This document shows positions 1 through 10,800 of a stretch of DNA of 64,000 bases, one piece after another. Under the pieces are notes generated by a model. The model had not been told where the DNA came from. It did no database searches and was given only the letters and a program-made list of their open reading frames with translations. Both the position numbers and the translations under genes were made by a program. Within the stretch, counting starts at the first letter, position 1, and each line of letters starts with the position of its first letter. The DNA comes from Onthophagus taurus. Its lineage: Eukaryota > Arthropoda > Insecta > Coleoptera > Scarabaeidae. The DNA lies in the NCBI RefSeq assembly GCF_036711975.1, contig NC_091967.1:6944001-7008000 (forward strand), read 5' to 3'.

Positions 1-1517
1 ACAATTTCAGTTCGATAAATAAATTTCATTTCCTTCTTTATATCCATAGTTAAAGTATCCAGTTTTCTTCTATAATTATTGATTTGATTGCTAATTTTTT
101 GAAGTTGTTTTCTGTTGTACATTCCCCTTTTAATGTTGTAATTATTTAACCAAGCCACTATAGCGTGATTATTCATAAAAACTTCATAATTATATTTGTA
201 CTTATGGAACTGTAGGATGGTATCTAATAACTTTCCTCCTGGATAGGAACAATAAGCCAGTCCATTTCCAAAATAGGCTACGGAATGAGGTTCTTCGCAT
301 TTTAAGATCTCGTTAACTTCTTTTGGTAGGTTATAATAAGACGTAGTTATTCCGTTTAAAAGAGTTAATGTTAATCCGAGTGATGGAATGCTGATTGGGA
401 GGAGATCGCAAAGAATCGAGAAATGATCAAAGCGTTGCCATCCGGTTAAAAAGATTCCATTAATAGCAATCTTGTTTTTGTATAAACGATAAATTGTTAA
501 CCAAGATTGGATGTTGGATATGTGGTGGTCTGATTTAGTTATGTAACTGTTACGAGTAATTGATCCCTTGAATGATCCAGCAAACCAAATTGAACCAAAA
601 ACATCTCTGTATTTTAGTATAATATCTTCTGTTATTTCATTCCTCATCTTTTTATCATAATTCCAAATAACTGGTTGAATATAAGGTGGTAAATTAAATT
701 GAATTAATTCTTGCGTATCTATTTTTCTTATGAAATCGTCCCAAATTAAAATAGCAACATCAGGATGATTATTTATTATCATTTTTGCCACATTTTTAAT
801 ATGATGTACATAAATAGAACTTTTTTGATTAACTTCTTTTTTACATCTTAAGCAGTTCCCTAAATGTTTCACTTCGTCACCTCCAATATGAACCATGCTA
901 ACTCTAGGATGCATTTTTAAAATTTGTTCGGTTATATTTCCAAGGAGTAAACTAGTTTTTGGATTCATGGGGCAAATATCGGTTGGGTAATCTTCGGCTT
1001 CTCGTAAGTCTTTAAACTCGTCTTTTTTTAAAACGTACTCTAAATGAGAAAATGTTTGTATTAAAGGTATCACTTTTAAATTAGAATTTTCCGCGGATTC
1101 AATAATTAAGCGGATTTCCTCCAATGTATACGCTAAAGGTGATTTTAACATCTCAATGTTATCTTGAAACGGAAACATGTCATCGTATTCGATTAAAAGC
1201 GCCGTTGCGCCAAATTTGGCAATAATCGGGAAGATCTCTTTTAAATATTTGACTTTCGGCGGGGCTCCTTTGAAATCTAAATGCACGATTTTCTCACCTT
1301 CAAAGCGAATTGGTTTAAATTTGTTTTCGTGGGAGTGGAATCTAATAAAAGATCCGGTTGATAAATTTTCGCGTAAAGCGGTTTGTATGGTGAAGTAAAG
1401 TGAAAAAATAAAGATGAAAAGGAAAATCGGTACCATACAAAGTGGATTTCGGAGTACTCGATACGGTTTTTCATACCACACCTTTTTAGAATATTTTCTT
1501 TGTATTTCAAAAGACAT
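1..1517 (-). CDS. Hexosaminidase D-like GH20 beta-N-acetylhexosaminidase, C-terminus cut by window edge
   Basis: One uninterrupted frame runs on the minus strand from the ATG at 1515-1517 to the left edge, giving about 505 residues without a stop or intron. Residues 28-45 are a hydrophobic segment after a basic start, so the protein looks like a type II signal-anchor membrane protein. The conserved block LDFKGAPPKVKYL (80-92), followed by LLIEYDDMFPF (107-117), is typical of the hexosaminidase D branch of glycoside hydrolase family 20. VHIGGDEV near 209-216 holds the catalytic Asp214-Glu215 pair that polarises the substrate N-acetyl group and protonates the glycosidic oxygen. From family knowledge it should remove terminal GlcNAc or GalNAc from glycoconjugates; the true substrate is unknown. 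The start is supported by the anchor directly after it and by the divergent neighbour about 200 bp away. The 3' end is missing only because the window ends. Confidence 0.88.
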   Translation of the reverse strand, partial: MSFEIQRKYSKKVWYEKPYRVLRNPLCMVPIFLFIFIFSLYFTIQTALRENLSTGSFIRFHSHENKFKPIRFEGEKIVHLDFKGAPPKVKYLKEIFPIIAKFGATALLIEYDDMFPFQDNIEMLKSPLAYTLEEIRLIIESAENSNLKVIPLIQTFSHLEYVLKKDEFKDLREAEDYPTDICPMNPKTSLLLGNITEQILKMHPRVSMVHIGGDEVKHLGNCLRCKKEVNQKSSIYVHHIKNVAKMIINNHPDVAILIWDDFIRKIDTQELIQFNLPPYIQPVIWNYDKKMRNEITEDIILKYRDVFGSIWFAGSFKGSITRNSYITKSDHHISNIQSWLTIYRLYKNKIAINGIFLTGWQRFDHFSILCDLLPISIPSLGLTLTLLNGITTSYYNLPKEVNEILKCEEPHSVAYFGNGLAYCSYPGGKLLDTILQFHKYKYNYEVFMNNHAIVAWLNNYNIKRGMYNRKQLQKISNQINNYRRKLDTLTMDIKKEMKFIYRTEI

Positions 1518-1717
1518 TATTTTGAAGTTATTAAGTAATTAAGTTACTATGGAAAATTAAAGATGAAAGTGATGTTTTGATTTTTATTTTTTAAGTGCAC
1601 ATCTTGTTTATAACGTAATATTTAATCATAAATTATCACCTACGACCTCGTATGAAGTTATCTTCATACGAAATTGTTTATATACACAAATATTATTTGG
1701 TTTGTGAAGTGAAGAAG
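1518..1717. promoter_or_regulatory. Putative shared divergent promoter
   Basis: Two genes start head-to-head 200 bp apart, the GH20 gene leftward from 1517 and the small membrane protein rightward from 1718, so both promoters must lie here or overlap the first exons. A TATA-like stretch (tttatata) occurs near 1677-1684 for the rightward gene. The perfect inverted repeat at 1649-1670 sits in the middle. No transcription start can be fixed from sequence alone. Confidence 0.45.
1649..1670. repeat. Perfect 9-bp inverted repeat with 4-base spacer
   Basis: The arms cgtatgaag and cttcatacg are exact reverse complements separated by ttat. It lies inside the divergent promoter. It could be a dimeric transcription factor site or a small cruciform; no factor is recognised. 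Confidence 0.6.
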
Positions 1718-2034
1718 ATGTCGATGGTTACAGATTCAAATTTAAATATTTTCGAATTTAAAAATTTAACTGGCCGTATTAAAGGTAATTGTAATCGTTT
1801 ATTTTTCTTTGTAATATGATGAATTTTTTAGATGTCATTTATGGTCAAGGAATTCCAGCACATTCTTCTATGCTGCTCATAATAGGAATTGTTAGTTTAT
1901 TCGTAATTTCTCCTATAATAATAGTTTTTAGACGAAATATTAAATTTGTTGTTATTACGATATTGTTGTATTGGATGATTATATTAGGTTATTTAATTTT
2001 AAATTATATGGTAAGAGTTTATGGTTACTTATAA
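1718..2034 (+). CDS. Small two-helix membrane protein of unknown function
   Basis: Two exons, 1718-1784 and 1832-2034, are joined across a 47-bp GT..AG intron in phase 1, giving about 89 residues. The first 22 residues are polar. Two hydrophobic helices follow, roughly residues 36-58 and 62-82, separated by the basic turn FRRNIKF, and the C-terminus is short. A start codon also exists inside the intron upstream of exon 2, but the spliced model adds a plausible hydrophilic N-terminus and has proper splice sites. I do not recognise the family. The shape is that of small integral membrane subunits of ER or mitochondrial complexes, but that is only resemblance. It is divergently transcribed from the GH20 gene. 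Confidence 0.6.
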
Positions 2035-2599
2035 TAAATCTCTTTGTTGAACTATTTCAGTCTCATCAAGGATAAATTAATATAAATTAATATTCATAGT
2101 TCCCGTTTAAGTTGTGGTAAACCATTCGTCATCCTTCCCTTATGATTTACATAAACGCGGCTGCGTTCGTCCTGATAACACTCTGACTCATTTCTATTGT
2201 CTCATCTCTTGATTGTATGCGCTGCGAAGAAATGAAATTTGGAGTGTGTTTATATATACAAATTGTTCCGGGGATAGAATAGCAATTAACTGAGCATAAT
2301 ATTCTTTGTACCGTTCTTGTTGTTGATGAAGTTATTCTATTTCGACATGTGATTTAGTTGTGATCAACTATCTTTTATACCTTACGTTAACCATGCAGCA
2401 ACATCTGTTTGCCGTTTGGCCAACTGGTTTTTGATGTTTTATTTATTTGTAGTGTTTTGTTGGGGCTCGTGTCCGGCTAAATCGACACGTTCCGCAGTTT
2501 GAAGCGATCGAAGTTTATGAGTTGTAGGTAGTGGGTATAGTTCAGATGTTACCTTTACACGCCAGGACCGCATCTAATAAAATAATGTTGCTTTCTTTA
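2035..2599. other. Intergenic, no gene seen
   Basis: This stretch follows the small membrane protein gene. I see no long open frame with splice context, no RNA gene and no recognisable mobile element; it should hold the 3' UTR of the preceding gene at its left end. Confidence 0.5.
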
Positions 2600-2820
2600 T
2601 TAGTTAGTTCTATTTTTAGTTCAATGAAAAATATACAACTGAATAACAACTAAAACTAGAACTAACACTAGCATTAGATTTAGAACTAGAAACATTCAAG
2701 TTTAGCCGCCTTAAGAGACGTATGGCTAAACTCGAATGTTTCTAGTTCTAGGTCTAGTGTTAGTTCAATAAAAATATATAACAATTTAGCACTGAATAAC
2801 AACTAAAATTAGAATTATTG
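2600..2820. repeat. Foldback repeat family, cluster A
   Basis: A left arm (about 2658-2707) containing gaactaacactag and agaactagaaacattc is followed by a short spacer and a right arm (about 2723-2766) that is close to its reverse complement, ending ctagtgttagttc. The outer flanks (ttcaataaaaatatata and actgaataacaactaaaa) also recur on both sides. The same arms occur in clusters B (about 20.0-20.7 kb) and C (about 46.3-46.9 kb). The left arm has a 6-base insertion relative to the other copies. No coding capacity. Confidence 0.8.
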
Positions 2821-3499
2821 AGGTTTTACTGTATCTTATCTTAGTTACCATTGTATCTTAAAGGTTGAACTCTTTTTGAATTTCTTTTTGTACAGAATTC
2901 TTTTTAGTACAGATTTATTTAAAAATATGTTTGTAAAATATAGATTTCAGTATATCATAACTGGGGCGAGTACAGTCCTGCAGATTTAGTGACCGGCCCC
3001 TCCTCTTTCGCATCGCGACCAGACGTCGAGCATTCACTGAATTACTTTACCCCAATCCTCCAATGGGTGCACACCTTGGTCAAAGCCCGCGCAACCTAAA
3101 TCGATGAAGTGCATACACTGTAAATATTTACACATCGGGATGTCTCCGGTGATAACTAAGTGCACCCGTTTAGAAACAAATTTTTAGTGTATCTACATTC
3201 TGTGTCAACTTTACCGCTCATAACATCACCTAAAAAAAGCAAAATAGGTAAGAAAAAATAATCATAATCATATAAAAATTATTATAAATGACAACTAAAA
3301 TTAAATTGAAAACATATTAACGTTATCTTAAAAACAGGAAGCGGTTTTAAAAGTTACGTACTACAAGTCAGTAACCCGGACGTTTAAAATTTAAATCTCC
3401 TACCAGCATGATTCAGTTTGCATTGGTGAAAATAAAAAGATATAACATGATGTGATCGTAGATACCATACTGGTAGTAAAGGTTGACAAATAGGGTTAA

Positions 3500-3748
3500 A
3501 AATTACGTAAAATATATAAAACCGGTGAAATCTACAAGAAATTTCTCGGTTCAGCTGGTCGTATAGCAATCTGGTCCATCGATGCCCTCTGGAAGCAGGT
3601 GGTAACCAAAACCAAGGGTTGTGATTGGCCACATGGCGTAGCAGCCGCACGACTCATGGCATTCCACCAGTGGTTTGATTTAACACCTGGCTTCGAAACG
3701 GCCTCAGATTGCAAAGAGCACTTTGTCCAGTTTACAAAATTCGAATAA
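3500..3748 (+). pseudogene. GC-rich orphan coding remnant or isolated exon, unidentified
   Basis: An open frame of 82 codons with no initiating ATG runs from just after a stop at 3497-3499 to TAA at 3746-3748. The translation looks protein-like: it contains GRIAIWSIDALWKQVV and MAFHQWFDLTPGF, rich in Trp and aromatics, with low bias. Codons end often in G or C (gca gcc gca cga ctc atg), unlike the AT-rich surroundings and unlike the certified genes in this window. It could be the last exon of an unpredicted gene, a retrocopy fragment, or a transferred or mobile-element piece. I do not recognise the family and do not assign a function. Confidence 0.35.
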
Positions 3749-6700
3749 AAAGAAATCGTATTATATTACTAGTCTCATTATTTTATATGACGAATATAAT
3801 TAAATAGTGTAATATTTATCATTATATGAATTTTTAAGTTTTTTGCATAACATCAATTTTTTTATTTAAATCAAATGGTGGCGGTAATAATTAAGATATC
3901 TTAATTATCTTGCGACATTTGCGGTGAAATCCGAGTTAAGTCGGATTATGCATTCAAGATAATTGAAAAATAAATTCTTAGGATATTAAAATCGGAATTT
4001 CATGAATTAATCATGAATAAGTTTAAGAATCTATTTGAGGGGTTTTACACTTTATAAAAATATCACGTTAATACATATCTTAATTTATCTCTTTGTTCTT
4101 TGCTATCATTGTATAAAGTGAGTGATTTAATTGATCGGTTGTGGCTGCCTCCGAGGTTTGGTTAACCGAATCTGTTTTGAACGATGATAGTTGTTCTTCG
4201 TTACGTTATTGAACTTGGGGGTCAGCATGATAGGGGTGGAGAAATGGCACTTTATACAAGGTGGTTTGCTATAAATGCGATAAATTTCAGATAGTGATTT
4301 TTTGTCAAAATATATCTTTAATAATATGGTATCCTTTTTCTGTAAAAACTAAAATTGAAAATGATTTTTTTTTTGAAAAATTGGTGCGATGACCAGGATT
4401 ATCAAAGAATCAAAAATACAGACCTTGTCCTAATCATTTGACCATAGCATTGCCAATAAAAATCTTTCCGTCTCCTTGATTATCTTTTCCATCGCAAAAT
4501 TACACAGAAAGTTCTTCGTTGATATTTGAGTTCTTCAAGGTGGGAAAGTTTTCTACCTCATTGCTATCGTATTTGGCGTGTTTGTGCTTTTTAGAGGGTC
4601 ATAATTTGGACAGGTAAATAATCGTCCTTACTCCTCGACGGTAGATTTATGTAGCTGTTCCCTGCTTTTTAGAAAAGCATGAGTCGTTTTACTTTCTTTC
4701 GTAGTGTGACTACTTTGATATATTATGTTTGTTGACTTCAATTTTGGCTTAGTTTTCCAGCACATAGATATTTTGTCCTCATTTATCACAATAGTAGTTA
4801 TATGTATATTACTCTTCATCTTTTGATCATCTACTCTATTGATTAAATTAGGTAATATTATTTCCCAATAAAAAGTGTTTAAAACTTATTATCAAAACTT
4901 TTCGTATTAAATTACTCTTTATTTTATCTTATCGTACTAATTGGACTAAATATTTATGGAATGATTTACATAGTTCTCTGTGAAAGTGAGACAAATTGAA
5001 TAATTTTAAGAAAGGATTTAATTTATTTTAGTCAAAAAATAAATCGTTACAAAATCCTGTTTTAATTTATTTAAGTGTTTTGAAGGCAGATGGTGGCCCT
5101 AATGTTAGTTCTAACGTCCAGCTGACGATGTTAGTTGTTTCAAGGTAGACGATAATAGAGGCGTGTTCTTTTTTCCCTATTTCCTGTAGTTCTTTTTCGT
5201 ACCCTTATACAGTCGAGGGCGCGTGCACACCGTGAGTCACAAAACGGATGTTTACGACTTTTTCCTCCCTGAAATCCAATTACCGGTCCCGATTCTCGCA
5301 ATTTTCTTTTCCTACCTGCGGTTCCTATTTCCATTTCGGGATGGTCGGGAGAAAATTTTATCTCCTCCAGACACTGTTGTGGCGATTGCATTAAAAGTTA
5401 AAGAAACAACGGGAACAGATTTCATTTTGAAATAGAACAGCAAGAACTTAAATCGTTTGAAATGGGTTAAATTAAAATTGGCAATACTCCAAAAGCAAAA
5501 TTATTGAAATAAAACAAGTAAAATAAAAAATTATAAATAAATATTCTAATAAGATTCAAATACAAATGTTTTTATTTATGTTTTTCTCGAAATATAGATT
5601 ATAGGGGTTAGAATGAGGGTGTAATTTATTGAATAGATACGGGTTTGTTTCCCTAAATATGTACATCATTCGTAAAATAATTATTTCTTTAGAATCAGGT
5701 GTTGCAGAAGCTAATTTCGTATGACCTAAGTAACTCGTAATCCCCGAACGTATAGAAAACAATAACCCCTCGACGACACCCTTTAGTCCTCTCACTGAAA
5801 GCTTCTTGTATTTGTGCATCACGTTCAAGGGACCTAATGAAAATGAGTTGAAGTGCACCGGTTGAAATGAAAGAACCCGGATTCATAACCTTACCTATAC
5901 CAAAAACAATGCCAATTAGAACGTGGTGGTCCCCCGGAGAAAATTGTCCCCTCTTCGGGTGCGCCCTACCCTCCTATAGCTTAGCTTCGAAACTCGAAGG
6001 CTGGCATTCTATCTATCATTTTGTGTGGGAGCGCTCGCCGAGCAGAAAATCAATAGGCGGCAGGGCGCAAGCCTCGACAGACGTGAAAGAGAAAGAGGGA
6101 CGATACCATTCTGAAGCAAATCGCCACCCTCGCGTATCTAGTGTTTTAGCGTTTAGTGTGGGGGTTGATATCGACAAAGTTATGTTGTTGGTACTCGGAA
6201 GTAATATTTCGGAAGTAAAAAAGCATTTTTTTTCATTTATAATTAAAAATTAAAAAAAAAAAAAATAAAATGTGGTGATAACGATGGCGTTTTGGGGAAG
6301 TATTGGGAAAATTCGTTTAGCTTTAGGAAATTGCCAGGAAAAGTGGTGAGTAAAGGTGTCACTTCCGGTTCGTTTCCAGTTAAGCGTAGGGAAGATCCAA
6401 CCATTAATTCAGTTACTATCGGTTGCTTTAAGCTATTTCCGAAACCAAATAATCGTAATTTTCATTCCATTTTTATCTGTTAATCTAAAAGCTAATTATG
6501 TTTAAAAATATATAACTAGAAAGAATACCTTTGTTATCTAGTTCACTAGAAATGCTTGCATTCCTAGATAAAATTTTACATTTCATTTTCGACAACGAAT
6601 ATAGTATTACATTTCTGCTTCTGTTCTCGTTCGAAATTCATCATGTTTTATGTATAAATAAAAATCTCACTCTGTAAGGGTGAGAAATGTAGGAAAACAT

Positions 6701-7864
6701 CGTTTTTATACCGAAGTAAAAGAAGACTCGTTTACGTAACGAAACTGTTACGGTAGATGTCGTAAATTTTAGGAAAATAACACTGTGTGCATGCGATGAA
6801 TTCGTTTTACCCGATTTAGGGAACTCTACAAGTTCCCGGTGGATTTATTTATTCAAACACGCGAGATCCTTCAAGGTAAACGAAAAAGTTATTTTTTTTG
6901 CTACTTAATTTAATAAAATATATAATGATAAGATTTTATGTTTGTTTATTATAGATTAATCAAAATATTTGAAACTCACCTGTCCGTTTTAGTTCAAATT
7001 TACATTACAAGCGTTGTTATCATCGTTCTACCTTCTGGTATAAACACGTTACAATGTTTACTGTGGCTTTGTTGGCCCGCCTTCAAAGCTCTCCCTCAAA
7101 CAGTTTCGCAATCAGATATCAACATGTTCGGGCATTTCCTGTCGATACGTCACGTTTATTTCTACTGAATTTGCTCTGAATTCACAACATTTATATTCAA
7201 TTTGATACAACGTTATCGAACAAAAACCATTCAAGCATAAAATGTAAAGAGACATCACTTTTTGTTGTTTATTTTTGCTTTATTTACTCAAATGTATTAC
7301 ATTGATACGTGATCATATTGATAGGGAATCCAATCAATGGTAACCACAGTGTGAATAATGTAATTATATACGAATTCTCCTTCATCGTAACGTGTCCCCC
7401 CAAATTTAATTTAATAATTCCGCTAACAACGACCTCGTAATCGGTGTGTGTACGCATAAAAAACCCGGCGGGGTTCGTGAAATGAGTTAACAAAGACCGC
7501 TTCGAGAGTCTTTTGCATCTTATCTGTTAGCGCGTTCCACTTCAAATAATACCCCTTCGGGCTTGAAAAGTCCGACGAACCTTTTGACAGCGCGGGAAAG
7601 TTCAAACAAAAACCATTTAGAACATATTACCCCAGTAAATACAGTACTTGAGAAAATACTTAACTAAAGAAAAGTTAAAATATAGGAAATTTAAGAAAAG
7701 TTGAAACTAAACGGTTTTGGGTTACACCATGTAGAGATTTATAAAGCTTCTTCAAAACATACACGATTCATGTAACACAATACAGGCTTCTTTATTCATT
7801 TTTATTTTATAGAACCACGACTTCAAACTTAATATAATATGATCAGTCCTTGCTGCTGTATAAA
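3749..7864. other. Intergenic region upstream of tincar
   Basis: About 4 kb with no gene I can support. Open frames up to 128 codons occur (for example 5867-6253), but they lack splice context, domain-like composition or a family match. The stretch 5930-6120 is locally GC-richer and purine-rich (gagagaaagaggg-like) and could be a promoter or 5' UTR exon for the downstream gene. The rest is AT-rich unique sequence. Confidence 0.4.
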
Positions 7865-10800
7865 ATGACCGAAAAGTACAAGACGGCGTCCACGAAGAGC
7901 TCTTCCGGTTGCACCAGATGCTTTGCCGTCCACTGTAACAACTTGTGGAGCGTTTGGTATGGTATCCTTTGCGGTGGGCTTCAAGTCTGCGTTGCTCTGA
8001 TCTGCTTAAAACGATTGCTCAGTAAGTAATAAGTTTTAACACTAAATTCAATCTCTTTCCTCTACCTATGTTCGTTATCCGTGCGTGGATAACGAAACAA
8101 TATGAAATCATTGCGAATGCGTTAGGTGCTCCGTAAATCGTTGTAGGTGGTTTTAGCCGGGAGTAAAATCAATATGCCATTAACTACAACAATGAATAAA
8201 TCAAGTAGAGCGTTGCGTGTTTAAAATGCGTACGTATTCGTCGCGGTATTCTGAAATTGCGAGATCCCGACTCGGCTAGTGTTAAGAATTTTTAAACGGT
8301 CGATAAATTTTAATGTATTCTCGTGTTTAAATTTTCGTGTTATTATTAGATAGAGATTGACATTTTAAATCTTGTTATAAAAGTAAAACCGTAAAAAAAT
8401 ACGTTACATAAAGAAAGATTTGTGATTTATATGTTAATTAAATGTTATTTATGACCATTAAATAAATAATACGTGAGTGTTAGAGGTTTAGATTCAAAAT
8501 TTAGACACGTGACATCGATTTTAGAAGAAGGCCAATGGTTTTGCTTGAGTTATTGTGTCCTAAGTAACCTGTAATTAGTGCTGCAGAGTTTGCAGCGTCA
8601 TCGAAGAATCCAACAATTTCCTCAGTCTTCTCTCCATATTGTCCTAAACATGCTCCAAATGCGAAAGATTGGGAGATTAGAATGGCCATGCCAAGAGTTT
8701 CATATTATCTTCTGCAGATTAGTCCATCCACCTCATCTATATATCATATATTCGATTTTTGCAAAAGAGTGAAATTCTTATAATTAAACCAAAATTAGAA
8801 CCTAAATACATAAGTTTTAAAATTTATAGGAATCATAGCAGAAAAGTTTCCGAAAAGTAGTATAACTTCTGCAATTACAAATGGAGTTTTAGAATTCATG
8901 GGCCCAAGTTTTTGATTGAATGATTCCAGAACTTGAAGCAGAAACTCTTAGGCACATAATAGAGGATATTTGATTAATTATTGCAAATTCTGGAATTACA
9001 TAGCATTTTTTTAAAATGCGCCTAGCAAGTTTGAATTTATCATATTTCGAGATTTGAATTTGATTTCAAAAAGTTGCAAAATTATCATCTCATTGTAACT
9101 TCACTCAAAACTTGAATATTCCTTTAATTAATTATTTATTAAATAAAATTTTGTACAAAACGACCTAAAAATTAGAAATCTTTTTTGCCAAAAAAAAAAT
9201 AACCAACCGTAATTTAGTTGGTAATTTGGACTGACGTTGAAGTGTTACCACTTATTCTTCCAACGTGATTGTCTCATGTTAAATTTTTAATAAACCGTCC
9301 TACTTCCGCGTACCTACAATGATGTTGTTAAGCGAAAGTGCCGCGACCAAACAGACGCTCTATTTTGAAACCAACCAAAACATCGTAATTCTCTTTCAAT
9401 GTAAACTAAAGTCCGGGTGGACTTATTTCGTTTTGACGGACATAAATTAAATTTTAATACGATTTATTGCGCCCCATTTTTATCCTAAATCGGTTAATAA
9501 ATCTAATTTGATGCCGGAACCTTTTGCTGTTGCAAAAGTCCCTTTTTCCTAATGCAATTTTCCTGAGGTTCGACCAAGGATATAATTGCTTTCCTTGTTG
9601 GAAACATCTCGACTAGAGCAGTAGGTGGTCTCATTATACGGATAAAAAAATATAAAAGGGCTGCCCTTGGTATTAATTGTAATGGTGAGGGAGAAATAAT
9701 GTAGAGGGCGAAGCTAATCAAAAAGGGATGTAAAAAAGGAACTTCTATTTAAAAAAAGTACTATTTAACATGTTTCTTTGCAGATTATTCGGTGTTATCA
9801 TGGCCGGAAAATCTACCTCTGCCCTCGTTCGAAATGAACGTGAGTTTAGGCCTGACAGGTGCCGCAGTTCTTCTCATTCCGTTCTTCGTTATATCAGCAA
9901 TATTTAAGGTAGAACTGCTTTCGTTAATTTTAAATAAGGGTTTCGACGATTAATTAAATTTACTTTTTATGGTGTAGATTGGAAATTTAGCTAACGACGG
10001 CCACAAATTGGGAAGACATCTGAGCGCTTGCAGCAAAGAAAGCGCTTCCGAACAATTTGGTACGACCACCGGTTGTAAATGTTGGAAATTCGGTGGACCA
10101 ACTGCTCCTTTTCTGCATTTGGTCATCGCTTTTTGCCTTCTCCTACCCAAATTGCTAATGGAAGCACGCCTTATTGAAGCCAACTTCTTTCCGCAAGGTA
10201 ATCCTTTCTGTAAAGTCTGGACTTTTAACGTTTCTAATATCAAGTTTTCCATCGATTTTTTTTGCAGATATGATATGGAGGTCTGACCTCAACTTTTTAC
10301 CGATCCATAAAGAAAATTTCGTCGTCCTGAACTTTATGACACTGCCCACCAACGAAACGAAAAACGTCTACCCGAAGCTGTCCACAGATTCACCTTGGAC
10401 TACCACGAGGACTACAGAAAACGTTTCACCATCCGACCAAAATATAGAAAACGATTTACAACAGTCCACTTTAGCGAATACAGTTGTAAATTTATTAAAG
10501 AATTATATTGGTACTGATGATAAAAATTATAACGTCATTGGTAAATACATTTTCTAATAAAGTGCGATTTTAATAGTTCTATTTAAACGTTTTAGAACAC
10601 GAACGTCAAAGCCATATCAGCATAGAATATATCAATTTTGGATTAGCACTCGGCGTTTATGCGATTAGATATGCCTCATTGTTTTGGGCATCCAATAAAT
10701 GTTTGAGTTTATTGTTTTCTGCTCAATTAGTTATTAATGGAATTCAAATTCTTCTCAGCTATACAGGTGTATCAATTTTATATAAGGTGAGTAACAAAAA

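Noticed and set aside
1649-1670. Resemblance of the inverted repeat to a loxP-like recombinase site (tcgtatgaagttat)
   Set aside because: Arm length, spacer length and spacer sequence do not match loxP, and no recombinase gene or second site is present.
5867-6253. 128-codon open frame on the plus strand
   Set aside because: Composition is erratic, there is no domain or splice context, and it overlaps a GC-richer, purine-rich tract that looks more like UTR or promoter.
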